A DNA stretch of 51,041 bases from Chlorobiaceae bacterium. GTDB taxonomy: Bacteria; Bacteroidota; Chlorobiia; Chlorobiales; Chlorobiaceae. The stretch covers positions 1-51,041 of the forward strand of contig JABDHK010000022.1 of the NCBI GenBank assembly GCA_012972835.1. The letters run 5' to 3'. The translations under genes were made by a program, and so were the position numbers. Numbering within the stretch: the first letter of the stretch is position 1; each line of letters starts with the position of its first letter. This document shows positions 1-7,636 of this stretch, piece after piece. Below the pieces are notes generated by a model, which saw only the letters and a program-made list of their open reading frames with translations, was not told the origin of the DNA and made no database searches.

Positions 1-117
1 AAAGAGTTGCGAGATGAAATTCACCGGTTTATAAAAGTCCATAACACAAAACACGCAAAGCCATTCAGATGGACGAAAAGTGCTAATGCGATTTTGGCAT
101 CGGTTCAAAAGGCTTAA
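1..117 (+). CDS. IS630-type transposase, C-terminal fragment
   Basis: The frame is open from the first base and ends at a TAA at 115-117, giving 38 residues. The visible end contains HRFIKVHNTKHAKPFRWTK followed by ANAILASVQKA. The pattern 'FI..HN...KPF.WTKSA..IL' is the usual C-terminus of IS630/Tc1-type DDE transposases. The catalytic residues lie outside the window, so activity cannot be judged. No terminal inverted repeat can be confirmed because the other end is missing. The family call rests on a short tail only. Confidence 0.7.
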   Translation, partial: KELRDEIHRFIKVHNTKHAKPFRWTKSANAILASVQKA

Positions 118-241
118 GATAGTCTTGCTATTACTGTAATGAACTAACCAAACTGGATACTAGTGGGACAACCGCTGTCCAGGGAAAAACGTGTGTTGAT
201 TTATTCTGCAAGAGGGTCTCTATCTCTCAACTATTTCCCTT

Positions 242-364
242 CTACCCCGACCAGTAGCACGATTTGCCAGTCTCAAAAAAACCTTCGTTTGAATAGATAT
301 GCTTAATCTCATCGAAGAGGGCAACTGTTATACCCGTTTTACATTCAAACCGAACCCTGTTCAT
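242..364 (-). CDS. possible 40-aa ORF directly after the SRAP stop
   Basis: An ATG follows the TGA of the SRAP gene with no spacer, in the same frame, and runs 40 codons to a TAG at 242-244. The product starts MNRVRFECKTGITVALFDEI and ends GKSCYWSG. No domain is recognised. It may be a small gene translated by reinitiation, or the remnant of a longer C-terminus cut off by a new stop. There is no separate ribosome-binding site. Confidence 0.3.
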   Translation of the reverse strand: MNRVRFECKTGITVALFDEIKHIYSNEGFFETGKSCYWSG

Positions 365-1045
365 TCACTCAACCTGCTCAATACAGTTGCTGCCCTGATA
401 GCGGGCATTGTTGACCTGTGTTGATACCGGATAGATATCCAGAATACCGTTATCTGCGGGAACCAGAATCTTCTGAAGATTTCCGGGATCAGCTTCAAGC
501 CACGTTTTCCAGTTTTCGGGTTCGAGAATTACTGGCATTCGGTCATGGAGAGTTGCTATCTGCTCATTTGCCGCAATGGTGATAATGGTGCATGTCGTTA
601 TTGCGGGCTCTTCGGTATTCTTTGGCTTCCAGGTATCCCACAATCCAGCAAATGCCATGGGTAAGCCATCAGCCCGGTGGATGTACCAGGGTTGCTTCTT
701 TTTACCGTCGATACGCTCCCACTCATAAAAGCCGCTCGCTGGAATCAGGCAGTGGTTCCGCCCTGCCAGATGCCGGTAATAGGGTTTCGTGAACAATGAT
801 TCAGCCCGTGCGTTTATTGGCCTGATTTTGGGAAGTTCCTTGACCCAACGGGGAATCAACCCCCATCGTGCCGAGGTGAGCTTATAAGGTTCATGGTTGG
901 CCTGAAGGGTTATAATATCGGTTTCCGGGGGAATGTTGTACCGATTCGTCTGGGGGTAATCCTGATTCTCTTCAAACGGCAGCTCCAGTTGGCGAAGAAG
1001 ATCAAGAAAGTACTTCAGTTCGTAAAACCCGAATCGTCCGCACAT
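365..1045 (-). CDS. SOS response-associated peptidase (SRAP, YedK/HMCES family)
   Basis: SRAP proteins form a thiazolidine crosslink with abasic sites in single-stranded DNA through the N-terminal cysteine left after Met removal. Here the protein begins MCGRFGFYEL, so Cys2 is in place. Asn in RYNIPP, the glutamate in SGFYEWE and the histidine in LHDRMPVIL complete the usual active-site set. The start is placed at 1045 rather than an upstream ATG because only this gives Cys2, and AGAGGGG lies just upstream. Length (226 aa) is normal. It is divergent from umuDC with an 86-nt gap, which fits a shared role in DNA damage tolerance. Confidence 0.93.
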   Translation of the reverse strand: MCGRFGFYELKYFLDLLRQLELPFEENQDYPQTNRYNIPPETDIITLQANHEPYKLTSARWGLIPRWVKELPKIRPINARAESLFTKPYYRHLAGRNHCLIPASGFYEWERIDGKKKQPWYIHRADGLPMAFAGLWDTWKPKNTEEPAITTCTIITIAANEQIATLHDRMPVILEPENWKTWLEADPGNLQKILVPADNGILDIYPVSTQVNNARYQGSNCIEQVE

Positions 1046-1131
1046 ATTTTCCCCTCTTATTTCCGTTGACAAATATTCATGCTCATCACACTCTCTGTGC
1101 AGTAATATAGAACTACGAAGAGGTATCTGGA

Positions 1132-1662
1132 ATGGCGGCCGTTCTTTTAACCAACTTTCCTTCTCGTCTTCAGAATGTATATTCCGGTAATGAAAACCTG
1201 GGAACTACGATGAGACTCTCCAGAATCCATTCCGGCCCGGTGCTGGACTTCTACACCCCGGATTTCACAACCGAGCTCAAGCTGCCGCTTGCCGGCACTG
1301 CCATCTCCGCAGGCTTCCCATCTCCCGCCGAAGAGTACATCGAGCTTGCCATAGACCTGAACAAAGAGCTGATCAAGCACCCTGCAGCCACCTTCTACGC
1401 CAGAGTAAAAGGCAGCTCAATGATTGACGCAGGCATTGCAGATGGTGACCTGCTCATCATTGACAAAGCGCTTGAGCCGAAAGACGGGGATATTGCTGTC
1501 TGCTTCATTGACGGCGAGTTCACGCTGAAGCGTCTTGCCCTGAAAGAAGACGGCATCTACCTCATGCCTGCCAACGCCGAATTCAAGCCCATCAGGATCA
1601 CCGAAGAAAATGATTTTCTGGTCTGGGGAATGCTTGCCTATATTGTCCACAAGCCGAAATAA
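1132..1662 (+). CDS. umuD: UmuD, DNA polymerase V accessory protein
   Basis: LexA/UmuD-type S24 peptidase that is self-cleaved with RecA help and then binds UmuC to form a translesion polymerase. Visible are the cleavage context SAGFPSPAEEYIE (Ala-Gly), the nucleophile in VKGSSMIDAGIADGD, and the general-base lysine in FTLKRLAL. The 1132 start has a GAAGAGG site but gives an N-terminal arm about 26 residues longer than usual. An internal ATG at 1210 (MRLSRIHSGP) gives the family's normal length of about 150 aa and may be the true start. umuC begins 23 nt downstream, so the two form an operon. No SOS box could be assigned with confidence. Confidence 0.9.
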   Translation: MAAVLLTNFPSRLQNVYSGNENLGTTMRLSRIHSGPVLDFYTPDFTTELKLPLAGTAISAGFPSPAEEYIELAIDLNKELIKHPAATFYARVKGSSMIDAGIADGDLLIIDKALEPKDGDIAVCFIDGEFTLKRLALKEDGIYLMPANAEFKPIRITEENDFLVWGMLAYIVHKPK

Positions 1663-1685
1663 TTCCGCATCCGGAGGCTTTTCAA

Positions 1686-2960
1686 ATGTTCGCCCTTGTC
1701 GACTGCAATAACTTCTACGCATCCTGCGAGCGCGCCTTCAATCCCGCTCTGCGCCTGTGCCCTGTCGTCGTGCTTTCAAACAACGACGGCTGCATCATCG
1801 CCCGCTCTGAAGAGGCCAAAAGGCTCGGCATCCTGATGGGCACGCCAGAGTTCAAATGCCGCCTGCTGCTAAAACAGCATGATGTGGCAGTCTTCTCCTC
1901 GAACTATGCCCTTTACGGCGATATGTCCTCACGGGTAATGGCAACGCTGGCCGCTCTTGCCCCTGAAATCGAAGTCTATTCTATCGACGAAGCGTTTCTC
2001 GATATGTCGAGCTTCAGCCGCTTCGACCTGCGAGACTATGCCAGGCTGATGCGCAAGACGGTGCGGCAGCATACCGGCATACCAGTGTGCGTGGGCATGG
2101 CACCGACGAAAACGCTTGCCAAGATTGCCAATCGCCTGGCAAAAAAGAACCAGCACTATCAAGGCGTCTGCGTGCTTGCAACCGCTGCAGAGATTCGGGC
2201 CGCACTTCTGCGCACCAAGGTCGAGGATATCTGGGGCATCGGGCGGCAGTGGAGCAAGCTGCTGCAGGCAAAGCGCATAGAGAGCGCCGCAGACTTGGCC
2301 GCAGCATCAGCTGCTTGGGTGCGCAAGCATCTGCACATCGTCGGCGCAAGAATCCAGGCGGAGCTGCAGGGCACATCATGCCTGCCGATGGAGCTGGTGC
2401 GGCCCGCAAAGCAAAGCATCTGCACTTCCCGCTCCTTTGGCCGCAACGTCAGCACGCTTGCCGAGATGCAGCAGGCTGTTGCAACATTCGCCGGCAAATG
2501 CGCCGTAAAGCTGCGCAAAGAGGACTCGCTTGCCTCAATGCTGACGGTCTTCATTGCGACCAGCCCGTTCGATGAATCAGGCAACCGCTACTGGGGAACC
2601 CGCACTGCAGCACTGCGGCATCCGACGCAGGATTCCATAGCAATTCTCAGGGCAGCAGAGACGATGCTTGCCGGTATATTTCGTGATGGAAAAGTCTATA
2701 AAAAAGCGGGCGTTATGGTGAGCGGCATTGTGCCAAGAGCATCATGCAGCACAACGCTTTCGCTCTTTGCGGAAGAAGCGCCTGCACCAAATGAGCGGGA
2801 TGGCAAGATCATGCAGGTGATGGATTCAATCAACCTGCGCTATGGCGGTGGTGCTGTTCGGCTGGCAGCGGAAAATTCGGAAAGCTGGAAACCTCATCAG
2901 GAGCGGCTCTCGTCACGATATACGACAAGGTGGAGCGATATTATTGAAGTGAGGATTTGA
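1686..2960 (+). CDS. umuC: UmuC, DNA polymerase V catalytic subunit (Y family)
   Basis: Error-prone Y-family polymerase that copies damaged template with UmuD'. The N-terminus FALVDCNNFYASCERAF carries the first metal-binding aspartate and the YSIDEAFLD motif near residue 100 the second pair of acidic residues. SNNDGCIIARSEEAK is typical of UmuC. A helix-hairpin-helix region, the little-finger domain and a C-terminal DUF4113-like end (ending SRYTTRWSDIIEVRI) follow. At 424 aa it is full length. GGAGG lies 8 nt before the ATG. It is co-transcribed with umuD. Confidence 0.95.
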   Translation: MFALVDCNNFYASCERAFNPALRLCPVVVLSNNDGCIIARSEEAKRLGILMGTPEFKCRLLLKQHDVAVFSSNYALYGDMSSRVMATLAALAPEIEVYSIDEAFLDMSSFSRFDLRDYARLMRKTVRQHTGIPVCVGMAPTKTLAKIANRLAKKNQHYQGVCVLATAAEIRAALLRTKVEDIWGIGRQWSKLLQAKRIESAADLAAASAAWVRKHLHIVGARIQAELQGTSCLPMELVRPAKQSICTSRSFGRNVSTLAEMQQAVATFAGKCAVKLRKEDSLASMLTVFIATSPFDESGNRYWGTRTAALRHPTQDSIAILRAAETMLAGIFRDGKVYKKAGVMVSGIVPRASCSTTLSLFAEEAPAPNERDGKIMQVMDSINLRYGGGAVRLAAENSESWKPHQERLSSRYTTRWSDIIEVRI

Positions 2961-3030
2961 ATAACAGGGTTTATACCTTGTGCTGCTGATATTTTGTTTT
3001 TACAACTTACCTCTTCACCACGGAGATGCG

Positions 3031-3450
3031 ATGGCTATCATGACGGAGTTTTTAGATTTGATTGTTCCGATTACAGTGATTGAGGAGAAGTATCCTGGCG
3101 GGTGGGAGCGATGTCTTAAAGACCACAGTACAGCCTTGAATGCCAGAGTCTGGTTTGATAGCTATCTTTTTCGGGATGGTGCGATGAACCATGAATCCAT
3201 GAAGGGATTGCTGGATGAGTGGTGGAAATTAGGGTTTGAATGTTATGCTGAAAAAGATGGGATAATGTGCTGGAAGGATGTTTGTGTTTATGAAGGAATG
3301 CAAGGTGGTAGCGGAATGCCTTGTGAGTGGTTGGCCGAAGATCTGGTTACCCATAGTGTTTTTTTGAAGGGTACCGGACCGGGCGACATCATTGGCCGTG
3401 ATTGGGATATGCTTGATGATTGGGAGGAATTGAGCTTTCCGCGATTATAG
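3031..3450 (+). CDS. hypothetical protein, 139 aa, acidic and Trp-rich
   Basis: No family is recognised. The protein begins MAIMTEFLDLIVPITVIEEK and is rich in Trp, Asp, Glu and Gly, with no signal peptide or membrane segment; it is probably cytosolic. The start at 3031 is chosen over an upstream in-frame codon at 2980 because CGGAG lies six bases before it, and the upstream extension (LIFCFYNL) looks non-coding. It lies 70 nt after umuC on the same strand. Its last seven codons (ELSFPRL and stop) lie within a 22-bp sequence that recurs exactly at 6676-6697, so the 3' end may have been altered by recombination. Confidence 0.6.
   Translation: MAIMTEFLDLIVPITVIEEKYPGGWERCLKDHSTALNARVWFDSYLFRDGAMNHESMKGLLDEWWKLGFECYAEKDGIMCWKDVCVYEGMQGGSGMPCEWLAEDLVTHSVFLKGTGPGDIIGRDWDMLDDWEELSFPRL
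3429..3450 (+). repeat. 22-bp direct repeat, copy 1
   Basis: The 22 bases starting ATTGAGCTTTCCGCG and ending GATTATAG are identical to 6676-6697 in the same orientation. This copy forms the end of the 139-aa hypothetical gene, including its TAG stop. The two copies bracket the Nif11 gene, the metallophosphoesterase-SUMF1 gene and the peroxiredoxin. Confidence 0.85.
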
Positions 3451-3478
3451 GGAAACCATGGAAGCCTACGCTGAATGA

Positions 3479-3661
3479 ATCTGCACAGCCATACCGGGAG
3501 CGGAACACGCCTGCGCCATGACAGGAATTGCCAAATCGACCTTCTACAAATGGTGCAAGGAGGGGGAAGAGCACGCAAGCGCCACACCAGATTGCCGGAT
3601 GAGCAATGAACCCCGGCAAGCAATAAACTTACACCACCATACATACTTTTTTCTTCCCTAA
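3479..3661 (+). pseudogene. helix-turn-helix fragment, decayed (copy 1)
   Basis: An open frame without a good start encodes EHACAMTGIAKSTFYKWCKE followed by GEEHAS, which reads as a helix-turn-helix of the type found in small terminase subunits and transposase N-termini. Upstream a TGA closes the frame and downstream the sequence loses any family pattern before a TAA at 3659-3661. A diverged copy (DCAMTGIAKSIFIK) occurs at 50709-50793, also just before a Nif11 gene, so this is a remnant carried with that locus rather than a chance ORF. The original family cannot be fixed from so short a piece. Confidence 0.5.
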
Positions 3662-3757
3662 ACCCGATATTGTAAAAACAATGTGTTATACTACAATAAT
3701 TGTACAACACAAAAAGATTCAGAGCTTGGAGCACCCCCACCATTCAATCAAACTCCC

Positions 3758-3937
3758 ATGTCTCAGGAACAAGCCAATGCATTTCTCGAACGGATGAAGA
3801 GTGATGAACTTTTTCGTGATGCTGTGATACGAATGGAAGATATCGAAACAAAAATGGCCTATATCAGTCGGCAGGGATTCAGCTTTACTGCAGATGAACT
3901 TGAGATGGCGAATTGCCAAATAACTCCGCTGAATTGA
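3758..3937 (+). CDS. Nif11-type leader peptide family protein, 59 aa
   Basis: The sequence MSQEQANAFLERMKSDELF, then RDAV, and QGFSFTADELEMA is the Nif11 pattern: a short helical peptide with a conserved GFSFTADEL segment. Family members are either stand-alone proteins or leaders of ribosomally made, modified peptides. This one ends 11 residues after the domain (NCQITPLN) with no Gly-Gly site and almost no core, and no modifying enzyme or exporter is encoded nearby. The start at 3758 matches the paralogue at 50794, where the 24 bases before the ATG are also conserved. No strong ribosome site is visible. Confidence 0.75.
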   Translation: MSQEQANAFLERMKSDELFRDAVIRMEDIETKMAYISRQGFSFTADELEMANCQITPLN

Positions 3938-4046
3938 CTGGCTATAGAAAGCTGTGATAACTGGAAATATGATCGGATACAGCAAAGTCGTCTGAACATC
4001 CGGGAAAGATTATTCTCAATAAAAACCGGAATTAGCTGCCAATTGA

Positions 4047-5813
4047 TTACTGTTCCAAAACCATTCTAAAGCCCACGAGAAAGCTGCGGCTACCGGGAGA
4101 CAGGCTGCCTCGAAAAGCCGATCGACAGCAACCGGCATTATTAAGCCAGCTCCCACCACGAAGCACACGGTTCGAACGGGCTTCTGCACCAGTGGGATCC
4201 TCAACTATCTTTTTCATCTTACATTTGTCATAATATTCCACACTGTACCAATCGTTGCACCACTCCCAAACATTACCGTGCATATTAAACAATCCCCAAG
4301 CATTTGGTTCAAAGCTATTTACGGCAACAGTATTTTCTCTAAACAACCCCTTTCTATTATTATTGAAAGGAAAGTTCCCATTATAGTTTGCCTGATCAGT
4401 CGTTATATTAATACTGGTGTTAAATGGTGTTTTGTTTCCTGCTCTGCAAGCATACTCCCATTCCGCCTCAGTCGGCAAACGAAAATTTTTCCCTGTTTTT
4501 ACAGTATACCACTTGCAGTAAGCATCAGCATCATTCCAACTGACATGTACGACCGGATGATTGTACTCACCCGCTTCCCGTTCAATACCTGATACTCCAT
4601 ATCTCCAGTTGATTCCCTCTTTAATTTTCGAATCCCCCCCTTCATAAACCCAGGTTCTGTTCACCTTTTCAGCATCCGTCCGATACCCTGATGCTTTTAT
4701 AAATTCCTGAAACTCGGCAACCGTAACAGCATACCTGCATAAATAAAAGTCACTGAGTTGCACCTCATGTTCCGTTTCGTCTTCACCTCTTTCAACTTCA
4801 TTTTTCGGGCTTCCCATTATAAAAAGACCGCCACGAATTCTGATAAAGTTTTGGAAAATGATCCCTGGAATCAGAAAGCGCTTGGTATATGGTGGTGTAG
4901 GAAAAATACCAGTATCAAGAGTCCATATTTCTTGTGGCTTATCAACATAGTGAATTGGAAAGATTTCTACATAATTTCCATCGAACGTGGCATACATGGC
5001 ACTGTTTGGATGTTGTCTTGTCTGATAGGATGCTCCTGCTGCAAGTTTCAGATATCCACCATTCGCCAAAACAATACCCTCAGTCTCTGTCTCGTGATAA
5101 TGACCATGAAGCAATATATCAACCGTTGAGCCAAGAATTGCTCGGATGTTTGCGCGCTCAACTAAACTTAACCAATCGAGAGGATGATGAAGCAAGGCAA
5201 TATTTAAATCGGCTTTAACCAGACATTGTAACTGCTCCGTCGTCTTACCAAGACAACGTCGTCCGATTAAGAGTTTATTATTATCATTATCATCAATACA
5301 GAAAAGCGCACTGTTCAATGGAAGAATGGCAACATTACAACCATTAACAGAAACAACTTCAACTTGACTACAAGTTGTGTTTGTGGGAAATGCTTTTATA
5401 TCCTCGAAATAGTCATTATACCACTCAGAAAAAGCCTTGAATTTTTGAGTTAGATGGGGTGTGGGTATTTCGGGATCAAAATATTCATCTGCTTCATCAT
5501 TGGATTCGAGGGTACGCGCAAGACCTTTACCCATCCTACGATCAACATCATGATTGCCAGGTACTATGAATAACTCTTTCTTTGTAACACCAGCCGCATC
5601 AAGCAGTGCATTGAAAAATTCTGTGGCATAGGCATATTCTGTGGCCTTTCCGTTTTGAGCAATATCACCAGTTGCAAAAATCAGATCAGGCGCATGACCC
5701 TCTCCGCGCAACCGCCGGACTGAAGAGAAAAGAGCATTAAGAATGACATTCTGATTATAGGGACCTTTATCACTGAGATGGAAGTCCGAAACATGCAGCC
5801 AGGTAACACTCAT
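4047..5813 (-). CDS. metallophosphoesterase-SUMF1 (FGE-sulfatase) fusion protein
   Basis: Residues 1 to about 285 form a calcineurin-like phosphoesterase with all metal-binding motifs: VSDFHLSD, ATGDIAQNG, VPGNHDVDRR, LLHHP and LLHGHYHETE. Residues about 318-588 are a formylglycine-generating-enzyme/SUMF1 domain of C-type-lectin fold: GGLFIMGSPKNE, VTVAEFQEFI, HPVVHVSWNDADAYCKWY, RLPTEAEWEYACRAG, NMHGNVWEWCNDWY and VLRGGSW. There is no signal peptide. The fusion is unusual; SUMF1-like domains without the catalytic cysteine pair often act as binding modules. The last 40 residues show the layout of a DGR variable region. The gene is monocistronic, between a Nif11 gene and a peroxiredoxin. The physiological target is unknown. 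Confidence 0.88.
   Translation of the reverse strand: MSVTWLHVSDFHLSDKGPYNQNVILNALFSSVRRLRGEGHAPDLIFATGDIAQNGKATEYAYATEFFNALLDAAGVTKKELFIVPGNHDVDRRMGKGLARTLESNDEADEYFDPEIPTPHLTQKFKAFSEWYNDYFEDIKAFPTNTTCSQVEVVSVNGCNVAILPLNSALFCIDDNDNNKLLIGRRCLGKTTEQLQCLVKADLNIALLHHPLDWLSLVERANIRAILGSTVDILLHGHYHETETEGIVLANGGYLKLAAGASYQTRQHPNSAMYATFDGNYVEIFPIHYVDKPQEIWTLDTGIFPTPPYTKRFLIPGIIFQNFIRIRGGLFIMGSPKNEVERGEDETEHEVQLSDFYLCRYAVTVAEFQEFIKASGYRTDAEKVNRTWVYEGGDSKIKEGINWRYGVSGIEREAGEYNHPVVHVSWNDADAYCKWYTVKTGKNFRLPTEAEWEYACRAGNKTPFNTSINITTDQANYNGNFPFNNNRKGLFRENTVAVNSFEPNAWGLFNMHGNVWEWCNDWYSVEYYDKCKMKKIVEDPTGAEARSNRVLRGGSWLNNAGCCRSAFRGSLSPGSRSFLVGFRMVLEQ
4068..4133 (-). other. candidate DGR variable region at the 3' end of the fusion gene
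   Basis: After GGSWLNNA the coding strand holds 66 bases with only five adenines. They encode a stretch with residues C, C, S, F, G, S, L, G, S, S, F, L at the positions where ordinary SUMF1 C-termini carry Asn or Asp (family pattern 'RSANRNNNTPDNRNNNIGFR'). Adenine-directed mutagenesis of AAC/AAT codons gives this kind of change. The stretch lies at the very C-terminus, as in known DGR targets. No template repeat or reverse transcriptase is in the window, so this is a sequence-pattern inference. Confidence 0.4.
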
Positions 5814-6076
5814 AAAAAGATATGGAGTGGATTAACCGGAATGAAAGTGACGTGTTTACAATATAATGCAATCTCTGAGGAATATGAAAGTAATGGATCA
5901 TGCTTGACCTTATAGGAATGAAACGAAAACAGCTTGTCATCAATAGAAGGAATAAAGCAACAATCCAAAAAGGCAAACGTCAAGGAATGAAAGCTCCAGC
6001 ATCAGCACGCTCTTGCAGGCAAGGTGCGGATCACGCCCGCCAAAGCAAACTCATCCCCAAACAGGCTCTCTCAGAT

Positions 6077-6532
6077 TTACTCCGGCTTCATAGCATCTAT
6101 TTTCGCAAGCAGGTCACGGGTCGACTGATAGAAAAGCGGCAAAAGATCATTAAACGAAAGCCTCACCGTACCGTTTTCGTCGATGAGGACATAAGCACGT
6201 TGCGATATGCCGAGAAAGGCAATGGCGTCGTAGAGCTGGCTAACCCGTTTATCATGATCGCTTAGCAGGGTGAAGGGCAAATTGTTTTTCTCGCCGAACT
6301 GCTTATGGGAATCGATTGTATCGATGCTAATGCCGAGGATGGTAATACCGCGCTTGGTAAATTCGGTATAGTTGTCGCGGTAGCTGCATAGCTGTGTGGT
6401 GCAGACCGGAGAATCGTCTGCAGGGTAGAAGACAAGCAGTACCTTTTTGCCAGTAAAATCACAAAGAGAGACCTTGTTGCCTTCTGAATCGTGGAGGGTG
6501 AAATCCGGAGCCTTGGTGTTTTCGGCAATCAT
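6077..6532 (-). CDS. bcp: Bcp/PrxQ-type peroxiredoxin
   Basis: Thiol peroxidase that reduces hydrogen peroxide and organic hydroperoxides with thioredoxin-type reductants in the cytosol. The active site is YPADDSPVCTTQLCSYRD: Cys44 is the peroxidatic cysteine and Cys49 the resolving cysteine of the atypical 2-Cys PrxQ type. KAPDFTLHDSEG and the C-terminal YVLIDENGTVR strand fit the family. Length of 151 aa is normal. It is a single gene. Confidence 0.92.
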   Translation of the reverse strand: MIAENTKAPDFTLHDSEGNKVSLCDFTGKKVLLVFYPADDSPVCTTQLCSYRDNYTEFTKRGITILGISIDTIDSHKQFGEKNNLPFTLLSDHDKRVSQLYDAIAFLGISQRAYVLIDENGTVRLSFNDLLPLFYQSTRDLLAKIDAMKPE

Positions 6533-6675
6533 GGATGCTATCCTGTTTTACATTGAATGTAGAGTTACACAAAGAAGAAACCCCATATGCTGCTTTGGAG
6601 TTTCAGCAGGCATGAAAATAGGTACCGACAAGCAGGCGGCGGAATTGCTCTTTGTACCCGGCGATTGGCGCGCAC

Positions 6676-6697
6676 ATTGAGCTTTCCGCGATTATAG
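6676..6697 (+). repeat. 22-bp direct repeat, copy 2
   Basis: Identical to 3429-3450 in the same orientation. It lies just downstream (3' side) of the racemase gene, in non-coding DNA. A short upstream match (GCGATTGG versus GATGATTGG) suggests the homology may extend weakly to the left. Confidence 0.85.
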
Positions 6698-6699
6698 AG

Positions 6700-7575
6700 T
6701 TATTTATCATGATGTTCTGAACTTTGCCCGAGTGAGTAGGCTACAGCTGCCTCAGCATGTATGGCTGTTGTGTCAAATACCGGAACCCTGACATCTTCCT
6801 GTTTGATCAGGAGAGGTATTTCAGTACACCCCAGGATAACTCCTTCGGCTGCGCTCTCTTTAACAAGACGATTGATAATTTCTATGAAATGTTCTTTTGA
6901 TGCCTGATAGATCTTTTCTGCGCACAATTCATCAAATATAACGGTGTTAATATAGTCGCGATCAGCCTGATTCGGCAGAATGACTTTGAGTCCATACTTT
7001 TTTTCAAGCCGATCGCGGTAGAAATTACTTTCCATAGTGTATTTCGTACCAAGCAGTATAACGGATTTCAGCCCTTTCTCTTTAATCTTTTGACCTGTTG
7101 CGTCAGCAATATGCAGCACTGGAATCTTTACCTTATCCTGAATATCCTCAGCACTTGAGTTCATGGTGTTTGAGGCTATGACAATAAAATCAGCACCTCC
7201 ATTTTTAAGACGCTGAGCAGCATCAAGCATTATTTTTCTTAGCGGTCTCCAGTCTCCCTGGCCAGCCAGCCTCTCCTGTTTGGAGAATTCACCAAACTCA
7301 ATGGAATACATCAGGATCTGTGCTGAGTTCAATCCGCCCAGTTTATCACGAACCATCTGGTTCATGAGTCGGTAATACTCCAGTGATGATACCCAGCTGA
7401 CTCCGCCAATGATGCCGATTGTTTTAATCGGCGACACGGATGAGGAAGTCTCGCCAGATGGATTGGAGGAGTTCAGTTTTTCAGCTGCTGAAACAGGGGG
7501 AACCATCGTGCTGCTGAGCACGAAACCCATGATAAGAGCGACCAGTAAAGCTTGCGTACTCAAAAGTTTTTTCAT
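6700..7575 (-). CDS. exported aspartate/glutamate racemase family protein
   Basis: Amino-acid racemase of the Asp/Glu/hydantoin family. MKKLLSTQALLVALIMG followed by SSTMVPPVSAAEK is a typical signal peptide, so the enzyme should act in the periplasm. The start at 7575 is chosen because it opens this signal peptide. The fold begins at IGIIGGVSWVSSLEYYRL. The second catalytic cysteine is present (GVILGCTEIPLL), but the first site reads VIASNTMNSS, with Ser where two-cysteine members have Cys. One-cysteine members such as E. coli YgeA are known to be broad-specificity racemases, so it may still be active. It lies 61 nt after the decayed ATPase operon and need not be part of it. Confidence 0.8.
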   Translation of the reverse strand: MKKLLSTQALLVALIMGFVLSSTMVPPVSAAEKLNSSNPSGETSSSVSPIKTIGIIGGVSWVSSLEYYRLMNQMVRDKLGGLNSAQILMYSIEFGEFSKQERLAGQGDWRPLRKIMLDAAQRLKNGGADFIVIASNTMNSSAEDIQDKVKIPVLHIADATGQKIKEKGLKSVILLGTKYTMESNFYRDRLEKKYGLKVILPNQADRDYINTVIFDELCAEKIYQASKEHFIEIINRLVKESAAEGVILGCTEIPLLIKQEDVRVPVFDTTAIHAEAAVAYSLGQSSEHHDK

Positions 7576-7636
7576 AATTCGGTAAACGAAAAAAGGGGTT
7601 CTGTTTCGACGGCACGAGATGTTAATATAATACTTG

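Noticed and set aside
1046-1131. SOS box between SRAP and umuD
   Set aside because: The gap has a weak palindrome (CACACTCTCTGTG) but nothing I can match to a known LexA site.
2014-2584. ORFs of 131-162 codons in other frames of umuC
   Set aside because: Shadows of a clearly conserved gene in GC-rich DNA.
3758-3937. Nif11 peptide as the precursor of a RiPP cluster
   Set aside because: No core peptide after the leader, no Gly-Gly cleavage site and no LanM, radical SAM, cyclodehydratase or exporter gene within the window.
4278-5218. Several plus-strand ORFs of 94-123 codons
   Set aside because: They are antisense to the phosphoesterase-SUMF1 gene, with no family features.
5900-6265. 121-codon plus-strand ORF
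   Set aside because: It overlaps the peroxiredoxin on the other strand over most of its length, and the overlapped part is explained by that gene.
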